Shown here in pieces: positions 26,388-33,458 of a DNA stretch of 64,000 nucleotides; within the stretch, counting starts at the first letter, position 1; every line of letters begins with the position of its first letter. This DNA is from Parahaliea aestuarii (lineage in GTDB: Bacteria > Pseudomonadota > Gammaproteobacteria > Pseudomonadales > Halieaceae). Below the pieces are notes generated by a model, which did no database searches, was not told where the DNA came from, and saw nothing but the letters and a program-made list of their open reading frames with translations. The position numbers were made by a program, and so were the translations under genes. The DNA lies in the NCBI RefSeq assembly GCF_008064635.1, contig NZ_VRYZ01000004.1, positions 124,001 through 188,000 on the forward strand, given 5' to 3'.

Positions 26388-28142
26388 TTAGCGGCGACTG
26401 CACTGCCCCGGAACAGCGTCGGAGCGCAACTGCCACTGCCAGGCCGGTACAATTTCGCCCCGCGGCAGATAGCTGATGTCGAACACCGACTCGCCCCGCT
26501 GCACATGCAGGGTCAAGCGCGCGTCCTGGGTGCCCTGGATGGCATCCTGCGGTACCGGCTTGAGGATAATATCGCCCTCGCGCAAACCGGCTTGCGCCGC
26601 AGCGGAAGCCGCGATCAGGCCGCGCACGCGGCGTACAGGTTCGGTCAGTACTTCTGGCTCAAAGCCCAGTTGGTAACGCCTCAAGGCCACCTGGGTACGC
26701 TTGAAACAGGGGCCGAAAGCGTCGGCAGACGGCAGTGGGGGTGCGCCGGCCAGCATGGCCCTGAAGGCCTCCACGGCGTCGGCACCCAGCTCTTTCTGTA
26801 ACATCGCCTCCCAGTGTTGCGGCGTCAGCCGCTCCCCGCTGTCCATCGTGTTGCGCAGCGCTTTCACCAGGTCGTCCAGCGAACGGGTATTGCCGGATGC
26901 TTTGCGCACGGCCTCATCGACGGTAGCGAAGTAGAGAAAGCCGCGATCGTAGGGCAGGGTACGAATGCGGGTATCGCGCCAGAACCCATCGGGCACCGCG
27001 CTGTTCGGCGCCTCCTGCATGATACTGGTGTAGTAGCGGGCGGCGTGGAAGTTGAGATCGTCGACGTACTCCTGCTCGCTCATCATGCCGGCACGGAAGG
27101 GAAACTCGCGCTGGTAAAACACCGCCAGCCCTTCGTTGAACCAGCTCAACGCCAGCTCATCGCGCTGGTCGCCGGACGCGGAAACGAGTCGCGGCTGGTA
27201 GGTATGAAACATTTCGTGGGAGAGAGTCGAGCGCAGCTCCGGGAGTTTGTCGGCGGTCGCTTCACCATAGGTAATAACAAAGGAATCGTGCATACCGATC
27301 CCGCCGCCCGCATTCACCGGGTTATAGCGCAGCATGACCCCGTAAACGCTGCGCGGCGCGGCAAAGAACGCGGTAAATTGCTCGCGCAATGTGCGGGCCC
27401 ACTGCATCAGAGCCCTTGCGTCAAACTCCGGGTCGCCCTGCCAGGCGGAATAAAACCCGTCTTCATCCAGCGTTTGCGGATAGGTACCCAGTGCCCCGCC
27501 CATCACAAACACATCGTCGAACGCCGTGACCGGGAACAATTCCCCTGATCCGGCCTGCAGACTGCTGACACCGACCGCGCCGGTTGCCAGCTCGCTGAAA
27601 TCCCAGTCCAGTGACAGTCGGTAATGGCCGCTTTCAGGGCGCAGGATAAAGGTGGTCGCCCCACCCGACACGGCCCCGCCCTCGCTGCGCAACTCCACCG
27701 GTGGTGCAACACCCGCAACAGCACCGGCGGCGTCGGCTGGCACCCGGTAGTCGATGCGGATTTGCTCACAGGAATCACGCCCCGCAAACCACTGCCGGAC
27801 CAGTTCCGAGCCGCGCTCAATATCGCGGTGCTGCACCGCCATGTCACCGCAGGCATCGGCCACCGCCAATTGCTCCAGTGTCTTTGCCACGGTGGGCAGG
27901 TTGTAGCTGTGGTGGCGAATTTCTACCAGGGTCTCACCGGCGACCAGCTCCCCGCCATCCAGTACCTGATGGACAAGCAGTTGAGAAATTTCCTGCCCAT
28001 CCGTCGCCGGAACGGGTGTGAGGGTTGTCGACAGCGACGACTCCTTATCTGCCGCCAGCGCGATACCGGACTGCAGCGACAATGCATACAGGGCCGAGGA
28101 TAAACAGCTGATCAGTTTCTGGCGCCGGGACAGCAGGTACAT
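26388..28142 (-). CDS. Exported M61-like metallopeptidase with PDZ domain
   Basis: A 584-residue secreted or periplasmic gluzincin-type peptidase. A Sec signal peptide (about 1-32, ending GIALAA) precedes an N-terminal beta domain. The zinc site reads His309-Glu310-x-x-His313 (HEMFH), with Glu337 in WFNEGLAVFYQ as the likely third ligand. A C-terminal PDZ-like domain (GLIAASAAAQAGLREGDIILK, about 500-560) follows. The M61 family includes glycyl aminopeptidases. The start at 28142 is chosen for GGAG 8-9 nt upstream, since an earlier in-frame start lacks one. It is divergent from the PLP enzyme gene. Confidence 0.8.
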   Translation of the reverse strand: MYLLSRRQKLISCLSSALYALSLQSGIALAADKESSLSTTLTPVPATDGQEISQLLVHQVLDGGELVAGETLVEIRHHSYNLPTVAKTLEQLAVADACGDMAVQHRDIERGSELVRQWFAGRDSCEQIRIDYRVPADAAGAVAGVAPPVELRSEGGAVSGGATTFILRPESGHYRLSLDWDFSELATGAVGVSSLQAGSGELFPVTAFDDVFVMGGALGTYPQTLDEDGFYSAWQGDPEFDARALMQWARTLREQFTAFFAAPRSVYGVMLRYNPVNAGGGIGMHDSFVITYGEATADKLPELRSTLSHEMFHTYQPRLVSASGDQRDELALSWFNEGLAVFYQREFPFRAGMMSEQEYVDDLNFHAARYYTSIMQEAPNSAVPDGFWRDTRIRTLPYDRGFLYFATVDEAVRKASGNTRSLDDLVKALRNTMDSGERLTPQHWEAMLQKELGADAVEAFRAMLAGAPPLPSADAFGPCFKRTQVALRRYQLGFEPEVLTEPVRRVRGLIAASAAAQAGLREGDIILKPVPQDAIQGTQDARLTLHVQRGESVFDISYLPRGEIVPAWQWQLRSDAVPGQCSRR

Positions 28143-28172
28143 TGGGGAATCTCCAGACAGGTGGGCCGCCAG

Positions 28173-28222
28173 TCTAAACAAAAAGGCAGACAGACATCTA
28201 CTTTATGTGTATGTTCTAAACA
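28173..28222. repeat. Repeated octamer in the divergent promoter region
   Basis: TCTAAACA occurs at 28173-28180 and again at 28215-28222, a spacing of 42 bp (four helical turns), in the 120-bp gap between the divergent M61-like and PLP-enzyme genes. The gap is AT-rich compared with its surroundings. The repeats may be regulator half-sites. No regulator is identified. Confidence 0.3.
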
Positions 28223-28262
28223 GTTTTTTCAACCCAGGTAATGTTCAGCGGAGGCAGCGGCA

Positions 28263-29564
28263 ATGAGCCAGACGGAGAAACCCGGCAACCAGAGGCAGTC
28301 GGCGCCGCCGCCCCTGTCGCGAAGGACATTTACCTCCGGGCTGCTGGCACTTCCACTGGCCGGCAGCTTCAGCCTGCAAACAGCGCAGGCCAGTGGGCCC
28401 GGCCCCGGTGGGCTGGCGGACAGCAAGGGCGATTTCGATCTGTCGGGCATCTGCCTCAACGGCGCCTCGATGCACCCGGTCAGCCGCGGCGCGGCACAGG
28501 CCATGATCCGCTATGTCGAACAGCGTGCCGGCAGGGCACCTGAACCGCCGGTCACACTCGGCGCCAACCGCGACAAGGCCCTGCGGGAATTCGCCGGCCT
28601 GTGCAATGCGGACCTGGATGAACTGGCCTGGGTTCCCACCACCACCGCCGGCGAGAATCTGGTGGTTGCGGGTCTGGGCTTGCCCAATTCACGACAGCGC
28701 GTGGTCAGCGACGAGTATCACTTTGAAGGTTCGCTGTACCTCTACAGTGAACTGGCCAAACGGGGTCTGGATTTTCACCTGGTCCGCGCCCGCAACCAAC
28801 GCATCGACCTGAACGATATCGAGCGGGCCATCACCCCAGGCACCCGCCTGGTCGCCTTGACCCTGGTCTCCAATGTCTACGGTTTTCAGCACGACCTGAA
28901 AGCGGTGTGCGACATTGCCCACGCGCGGGGTGCCCTGGTCTACGCCGACATCATCCAGGCCGCCGGCGCCGGCCCGCTGGACCTGCACGCCAGCGGTGTC
29001 GACTTTGCCGCCTGTGCCACTTACAAGTGGCTGATGGGCGACTTCGGCGCCGCCTTCCTCTACGCGCGGCGCGACAGTCAGCAGTATCTGCAACCCAGCC
29101 AGTGGGGTTACCGCTCGGGCAGCCTGATCACTCATTTCGCGCAACAATCCGGAGAGAAGCTGCCGCTACTGGAGTCACGACCCAATGAGGGGCTGGCCGG
29201 CATTGTCGGTGTTGGCACGATCAGCCATTCCGCACGAACAGCTCTGGCCCACTCCCTGCCCTACCTGCGAGCACTGGGCATGGAAGCGATAGATAACTGG
29301 CGCCAACCGCTGCTAGCCATGCTACAGGAGCGTATGCCAGCAATGGGTTTCACGCCGCTGACGCCACCTGAAAGCCGTGCAGCCATTGTGGCCTTTGCGA
29401 TGAAAGGCGCCGCCAGGCAACTGCAGGCACCGCTGGAACAGGCCGGCATTGACGTATCGGTGTACGAGAACCACCTGCGCATCTCCCCATCCTTCTTTAA
29501 CGACAGGGACGATATCGAGCAACTGCTCGAAGTGATCAGCCGGGCGCTGGCCGGCAAGGTATAG
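28263..29564 (+). CDS. Tat-exported class V aminotransferase-fold PLP enzyme
   Basis: A 433-residue PLP-dependent enzyme of the aminotransferase class V/isopenicillin-N-epimerase-like group. The N-terminus carries a twin-arginine signal (SRRTFTSGLLALPLAG, about residues 20-35, cut near QAS), so it is exported folded with its cofactor. The catalytic Lys255 is in CATYKWLMGD, and YADIIQAAGAGPLD supplies the PLP-binding Asp. GGAGG precedes the ATG. Candidate activities are epimerase, C-S lyase, desulfurase-like or aminotransferase, and the substrate is not evident. Its neighbours encode exported hydrolases and a RidA protein, which fits amino-acid or peptide processing. Confidence 0.85.
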   Translation: MSQTEKPGNQRQSAPPPLSRRTFTSGLLALPLAGSFSLQTAQASGPGPGGLADSKGDFDLSGICLNGASMHPVSRGAAQAMIRYVEQRAGRAPEPPVTLGANRDKALREFAGLCNADLDELAWVPTTTAGENLVVAGLGLPNSRQRVVSDEYHFEGSLYLYSELAKRGLDFHLVRARNQRIDLNDIERAITPGTRLVALTLVSNVYGFQHDLKAVCDIAHARGALVYADIIQAAGAGPLDLHASGVDFAACATYKWLMGDFGAAFLYARRDSQQYLQPSQWGYRSGSLITHFAQQSGEKLPLLESRPNEGLAGIVGVGTISHSARTALAHSLPYLRALGMEAIDNWRQPLLAMLQERMPAMGFTPLTPPESRAAIVAFAMKGAARQLQAPLEQAGIDVSVYENHLRISPSFFNDRDDIEQLLEVISRALAGKV

Positions 29565-29575
29565 CCGGATTCACC

Positions 29576-31621
29576 TCAGTGCGCGCCGCCTCGCCGTACC
29601 ATTTCGGGGGCGGCGGCAAAGGGAGTCACGCCAAGCTCTGCGTATATTTCCTCTGGCAGATAGACGCTGTCACCTTTCACCACCAGACGCGGTCGCTTGA
29701 TGGCTTTGATATCCCGGGTGGGATCCTCAGCCAGCAATACCAGATCGGCCAACTTGCCAACTTCGATACTGCCGGTCTGCGCATCGGTGCCGAGATGCCG
29801 GGCGGCGTCAAGCGTTGCCATGGACAGCACCTTCGCCGCCGGAATACCTGCCAGCGTGTAGAGCTCAAGTTCACGCTGCAGGGTGAAACCAGTGGTATCG
29901 TCGGTTCCTGGCAGCAGGGTGATGCCCGACTGGTAAAGCAGGTTCAGGCAGTCGAGGATGCGCTGGAAGGCTTGCGCATAGCGCGCCTCCTGCTCAGGAG
30001 ATTCCAGCGTTACGTAAGTCCGCTGGCGATAGCGCTGATAGCCAATCGGCATGTGTGACAGAAAGTCTCTGTCGGCCTCGATGACGGTACCGGCGCGACT
30101 CATCATCAGGCGTTCCAGAATGACCGCGGTGGCGTCCATCGCCACACCGTTTTCCTGCATCAGCTTGATCGTCTCCCGCACTGGCTCGGCGTTGAGATCC
30201 AGATTCGCGGCGCGCTGCATGGCTGTCAGCCGCAGCGGCGTGCGGGTGTCTTCGCCCTCATCCAGCAGCCAGCCGAGCATCAACTGGTTGATGTGGGCAA
30301 TTTCGTTATAGCCGTCGCGAATGCTTCGGTCCGGCGAGCCAAAGGCGGGAATGTGACCAGTGACGCGCAGGCCACGGGCGTGGGCCCGGGTCGCCACCGC
30401 CTTCACCCAGTCGGGGTCGATGGAGTTGTAGAGTTTGACCTGAAAGAAACCGCGATCGGCATACCAGTCAACCGCTGCCAGCGCCTCGTCCTCCGACTTG
30501 GCGAGAATACCGTTCTGGGCCGCGTAGGGGCTGTCACCCTCAATGAATCCGGCCCGGGTAATACGCGGACCGGCAATCTCTCCGGCGTCAATCTGCGCCA
30601 ACAGGGCTGCCAGCTGTGCATTATCGTTGCCCATATCGCGGGTTGCCGTCACCCCGGCAGCCAGATAGTAAAGACCGGAGCGACCGGTGCTGTGTGAGTG
30701 CATGTCGTGCAGTCCGGGCATCAATACGCCGCCCTCGCCATCGACCACCAACCGTTCACCTACTCCCGGAGCTGACGCAGTGCCGAAGGGGCGAATGGCG
30801 GCAATACGCTGCCCCTCAATACGCACCGTGCTCGGCGCGCCGAGACGGCCGGAGGCCGGGTCGAAGGGTCGCACATTCTCGATCTCCACAGGGATACCGT
30901 AGCGGTGCGCAAGTTGCTGCTGTAACGAGGCCAGCTGGGCAGCGGCCACCCTATCGGCAGCCTCCTTCAGGCTGTGGTGAATATCGCGGTGGCTGTCCAG
31001 CAGCGCGATAGTGCCGTCGTCAACGACTGCCACCGCCCGCCGCTCGGCATCCAGGAATACGTAGCCGGGATCGAGTTGCGCCCCGACCACCTGATAGGGC
31101 GTCAGTGTCAGGGGCTTGCCGAGGTGCTCGACCTGCACGGGATCAAGCTGCCTGAGCTGGATACTGCCCTCCGGCAACACGTCACTGCGATGCCCCTCCA
31201 CCGACAGCAGGTAATCGACATAGAAAACGCTGCCCCAGGGACTGCCATCGTTAACAATGTAGGGCAGCGGCGCGGGCACCGGACGCTCGCCGCTGTCAGC
31301 CTGCGACTGCCAGCGCGCCAGACCGGGGGAATATTCGAAGGACTCGCTGACTGGCCCACCCATCAGTGAGGTACCTTCAATACGCCATGACACTGGCAGG
31401 CCCTGTGCGCCCAGCACAATCTGCTCCCGGTGCTTTGGGCCGCGCCCGTTCTGGTCGACATGGTATTCGACCTCGATATGCGAGCCCTGACGCTCTGCGG
31501 CCACGTGCCCGACCACTTCACCGTTCTGGAGCAGGTCCCAGCGTGTGGATTGCGCCATGGATACGGCGCTGAACAGCGCCAGGCCCATAGCCAGCAGTTG
31601 CATCGTTAAACGTGATTGCAT
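29576..31621 (-). CDS. Exported amidohydrolase family protein (prolidase-like)
   Basis: A 681-residue exported metal-dependent amidohydrolase. A signal peptide (about 1-24, ending SMAQ) is followed by about 230 residues of an uncharacterised beta-rich region, then an amidohydrolase_1 domain. The metal-binding HxH motif is in LHDMHSHS, preceded by VDGEGGVLMPG. The end has the usual IEVGKLADLVLLAEDP block. Relatives include imidazolonepropionase-like and secreted Xaa-Pro or Xaa-Arg dipeptidases. ATG at 31621 is preferred because the signal peptide begins there, although the frame is open 18 codons further. It is convergent with the PLP enzyme gene, 11 bp apart. Confidence 0.85.
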   Translation of the reverse strand: MQSRLTMQLLAMGLALFSAVSMAQSTRWDLLQNGEVVGHVAAERQGSHIEVEYHVDQNGRGPKHREQIVLGAQGLPVSWRIEGTSLMGGPVSESFEYSPGLARWQSQADSGERPVPAPLPYIVNDGSPWGSVFYVDYLLSVEGHRSDVLPEGSIQLRQLDPVQVEHLGKPLTLTPYQVVGAQLDPGYVFLDAERRAVAVVDDGTIALLDSHRDIHHSLKEAADRVAAAQLASLQQQLAHRYGIPVEIENVRPFDPASGRLGAPSTVRIEGQRIAAIRPFGTASAPGVGERLVVDGEGGVLMPGLHDMHSHSTGRSGLYYLAAGVTATRDMGNDNAQLAALLAQIDAGEIAGPRITRAGFIEGDSPYAAQNGILAKSEDEALAAVDWYADRGFFQVKLYNSIDPDWVKAVATRAHARGLRVTGHIPAFGSPDRSIRDGYNEIAHINQLMLGWLLDEGEDTRTPLRLTAMQRAANLDLNAEPVRETIKLMQENGVAMDATAVILERLMMSRAGTVIEADRDFLSHMPIGYQRYRQRTYVTLESPEQEARYAQAFQRILDCLNLLYQSGITLLPGTDDTTGFTLQRELELYTLAGIPAAKVLSMATLDAARHLGTDAQTGSIEVGKLADLVLLAEDPTRDIKAIKRPRLVVKGDSVYLPEEIYAELGVTPFAAAPEMVRRGGAH

Positions 31622-31698
31622 GGGTAGTCGAACCTCTCTGGCAATAATCAGCGGGCGGCGAACCGCCTGCAGCAAGGCTGCACGCTACTACAATTTTT

Positions 31699-31725
31699 GT
31701 TGATCATAAATACTTTTAGTTGATC
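31699..31725. repeat. Direct repeat GTTGATC in the regulator's upstream region
   Basis: GTTGATC occurs at 31699-31705 and 31719-31725, exactly 20 bp apart (two helical turns), within an AT-rich stretch of the 223-bp gap between the amidohydrolase and the YheO/DauR-like regulator. The first copy lies in the palindrome TTGATCA plus flanking A/T. This is a plausible operator for the adjacent regulator. Confidence 0.35.
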
Positions 31726-31844
31726 TCCTGCCTGCGGAGCTTGCCGCTAGCCAACAGGGCAACAGTTTCTGTTAGCATTCAACGTCAGGTTGAGGCCGCC
31801 ACGTATAGCGCGCACGCCTCCGCACTCTGCCCAAGGGGAATATT

Positions 31845-32639
31845 TTGGCTGCCAAACCTTCCAACAGTCGCAAATCAACGACCCGCGCCAAGGCCGCCTC
31901 TGCCGGCAAAGGCCGCTCAAACGGGGCCGCCGCCCTCCCCGGCGCACAGCTCAATCAACTACTGACCGGGGTCGCCGAGGCCCTGAGCCACATTGTCGAT
32001 GCGCAAACGGAAGTGGTGGTGCACGACCTGCGGCAACCGGAGCAGTCCATCGTCGCCATCGTCAACGGCCATGTGAGCAATCGCCACAAGGGCCAGTCGG
32101 TGTTGTCAGTGCCAGAGGAAGATGCCGCCTTTGCCAGAATGCTGGATCGCGACGTGCGCAAAACCGCCAACGCCGTTGAAGTCACCGGCAACTACACCAC
32201 GCACACGCGCAGTGGAAAGAGCCTGAAATCCTCCTCTGTCGTACTCTATGACGATCAGGGAGCCCCGCTTGCGGCGCTGTGCCTGAACCGCGACCTTGGC
32301 TCCGCCGAAAAACTGCTTGAAACCCTCAAGGCCCACGTCTTTCCGCACACCGATGCAACGCCTGCAGACGCTGTCGAAAGCGGCGAAAAAAACGACCGCA
32401 ATGGTGAAATGACCATGGAAGAACTGGTCAGTGACATTATCGAAAGGGCGCTAGCCAGCACCGGCGGCGTCAGCGTTGAACGCATGACCAAACAGGAAAA
32501 AATGCAGGTGGTCAGCCAGATGCACCGCCGCGGCCTGTTCCTGATCCGCGGTTCAGTGGAGCGCGCCGCCGCCAGCCTGGGGATCACCAAGTTCACGATC
32601 TACAACTACCTCGACGAACTCGGCATCTCCCGCAACTGA
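31845..32639 (+). CDS. YheO/DauR-like PAS-HTH transcriptional regulator
   Basis: A 264-residue regulator. A basic, Ala/Ser/Lys-rich N-terminal arm (1-35) precedes a YheO-like PAS domain (about 38-150: VAEALSHIVDAQTEVVVHDLRQPEQSIVAI, then VTGNYTTHTRSGKSLKSSS). A C-terminal HTH_22-type DNA-binding region (EKMQVVSQMHRRGLFLIRGSVERAAASLGITKFTIYNYL) completes it. Relatives include DauR, the repressor of D-arginine catabolism. The start is a TTG with AAGGGGAA 5 nt upstream. Position suggests it controls the exported PLP enzyme, the amidohydrolase, ridA and the receptor at 33.5 kb. Confidence 0.86.
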   Translation: MAAKPSNSRKSTTRAKAASAGKGRSNGAAALPGAQLNQLLTGVAEALSHIVDAQTEVVVHDLRQPEQSIVAIVNGHVSNRHKGQSVLSVPEEDAAFARMLDRDVRKTANAVEVTGNYTTHTRSGKSLKSSSVVLYDDQGAPLAALCLNRDLGSAEKLLETLKAHVFPHTDATPADAVESGEKNDRNGEMTMEELVSDIIERALASTGGVSVERMTKQEKMQVVSQMHRRGLFLIRGSVERAAASLGITKFTIYNYLDELGISRN

Positions 32640-32659
32640 ATGCCGCCGGCCGGCTGCAG

Positions 32660-33151
32660 CTAGCTGCGCAGCAATACCTCGGCCTCGATTTCCACCGCGA
32701 CTCCCGCCCCGAAGGGCAGCTCCGCCATGCCGACCGCGGAGCGTGCATGGGCGCCGCATTCGTCGCCGAACAAAGCCAGCACCAGATCGGAGAAGCCGTT
32801 GATAACCCGGGGCTGCTGCACAAAGCCCGGGGCGGAATTCACCATGCCAAACACCCGCCCCCAGCCGGCGATACGATCCAGCGATCCCAGCTCGCGCTGC
32901 AGGCTACCCAGCATGGAAAGGGCCACCTTGCGCGCCAGCTGGTAGCCCTCTTCTGCGGTGACATCGCAACCCACCTTGCCAAATGGGCCGGCCAGCGTAC
33001 CGTCGACATTCTGGGGACCGTGACCGGACACAAAGGCGCGATCGCCGCGCACATTGACCATCCTGAATGGCAGCCGCACCCCTTCCGGCAATACCAGCGG
33101 CGCGGGCAGTTGCAGGCCCATGTCAGACAGTCTCTGATCGATTGAATTCAA
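32660..33151 (-). CDS. RidA family (YjgF/YER057c/UK114) protein
   Basis: A 163-residue RidA-fold protein. LPFRMVNVRGDRAFVSGHGPQNVDG, the LARKVALSMLGSLQRELGSLDRI helix and the HARSAVGMAELPFGAGVAVEIEA end, including the conserved Arg before SAVG, fit the family. RidA hydrolyses reactive enamine/imine intermediates released by PLP enzymes. It has no export signal, so it would act in the cytoplasm, whereas the nearby PLP enzyme is exported. The start is set at a TTG (33151) behind GAGGGA. A longer frame to 33193 exists without a good ribosome-binding site. Its 3' end faces the regulator gene. Confidence 0.85.
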   Translation of the reverse strand: MNSIDQRLSDMGLQLPAPLVLPEGVRLPFRMVNVRGDRAFVSGHGPQNVDGTLAGPFGKVGCDVTAEEGYQLARKVALSMLGSLQRELGSLDRIAGWGRVFGMVNSAPGFVQQPRVINGFSDLVLALFGDECGAHARSAVGMAELPFGAGVAVEIEAEVLLRS

Positions 33152-33458
33152 GCCGGTCCCTCTCAACTTCAGCAGACGGGCACCATTCGCCACCGCAATC
33201 GGCGCCCTCCAAAACGCGCATTCTTGCGCCGACCTGACCCGATTTCAACTTTTATTGTATATATTGCATATTTTGTATGCTTTTTTGCTTTTTATTTATT
33301 GACTTCTACAAAGTGTTTATCAACTATTGGCCCCTCGTGCGGGTCCGCTGCCGGCCCCCTGGCGACAGAACCGACGTTCTCGCCAGCACAGCGCGGCCCG
33401 CTCGGGGCACCGACTAATTCACACATGCGCACTGCAGCGCATCACCAGGGGAAAAAAC
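33152..33458. promoter_or_regulatory. AT-rich divergent promoter region between ridA and a TonB receptor
   Basis: A 307-bp gene-free gap. Positions about 33241-33315 are strikingly AT-rich against the GC-rich genome. They contain three tandem 9-bp units (33254-33280) and a TTGACT (33299-33304) / AACTAT (33322-33327) pair with 17-bp spacing reading toward the receptor. No small gene is evident. An AGGGG ribosome-binding site ends the region, about 6 nt before the receptor ATG. Confidence 0.5.
33254..33280. repeat. Three tandem 9-bp repeats
   Basis: ATTGTATAT (33254-33262), ATTGCATAT (33263-33271) and TTTGTATGC (33272-33280) are three contiguous, near-identical 9-bp units about 20 bp upstream of the TTGACT element. 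They could be tandem regulator half-sites or an UP-type curved element. The regulator is unknown, and the YheO/DauR-like protein is the nearest candidate. Confidence 0.4.
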
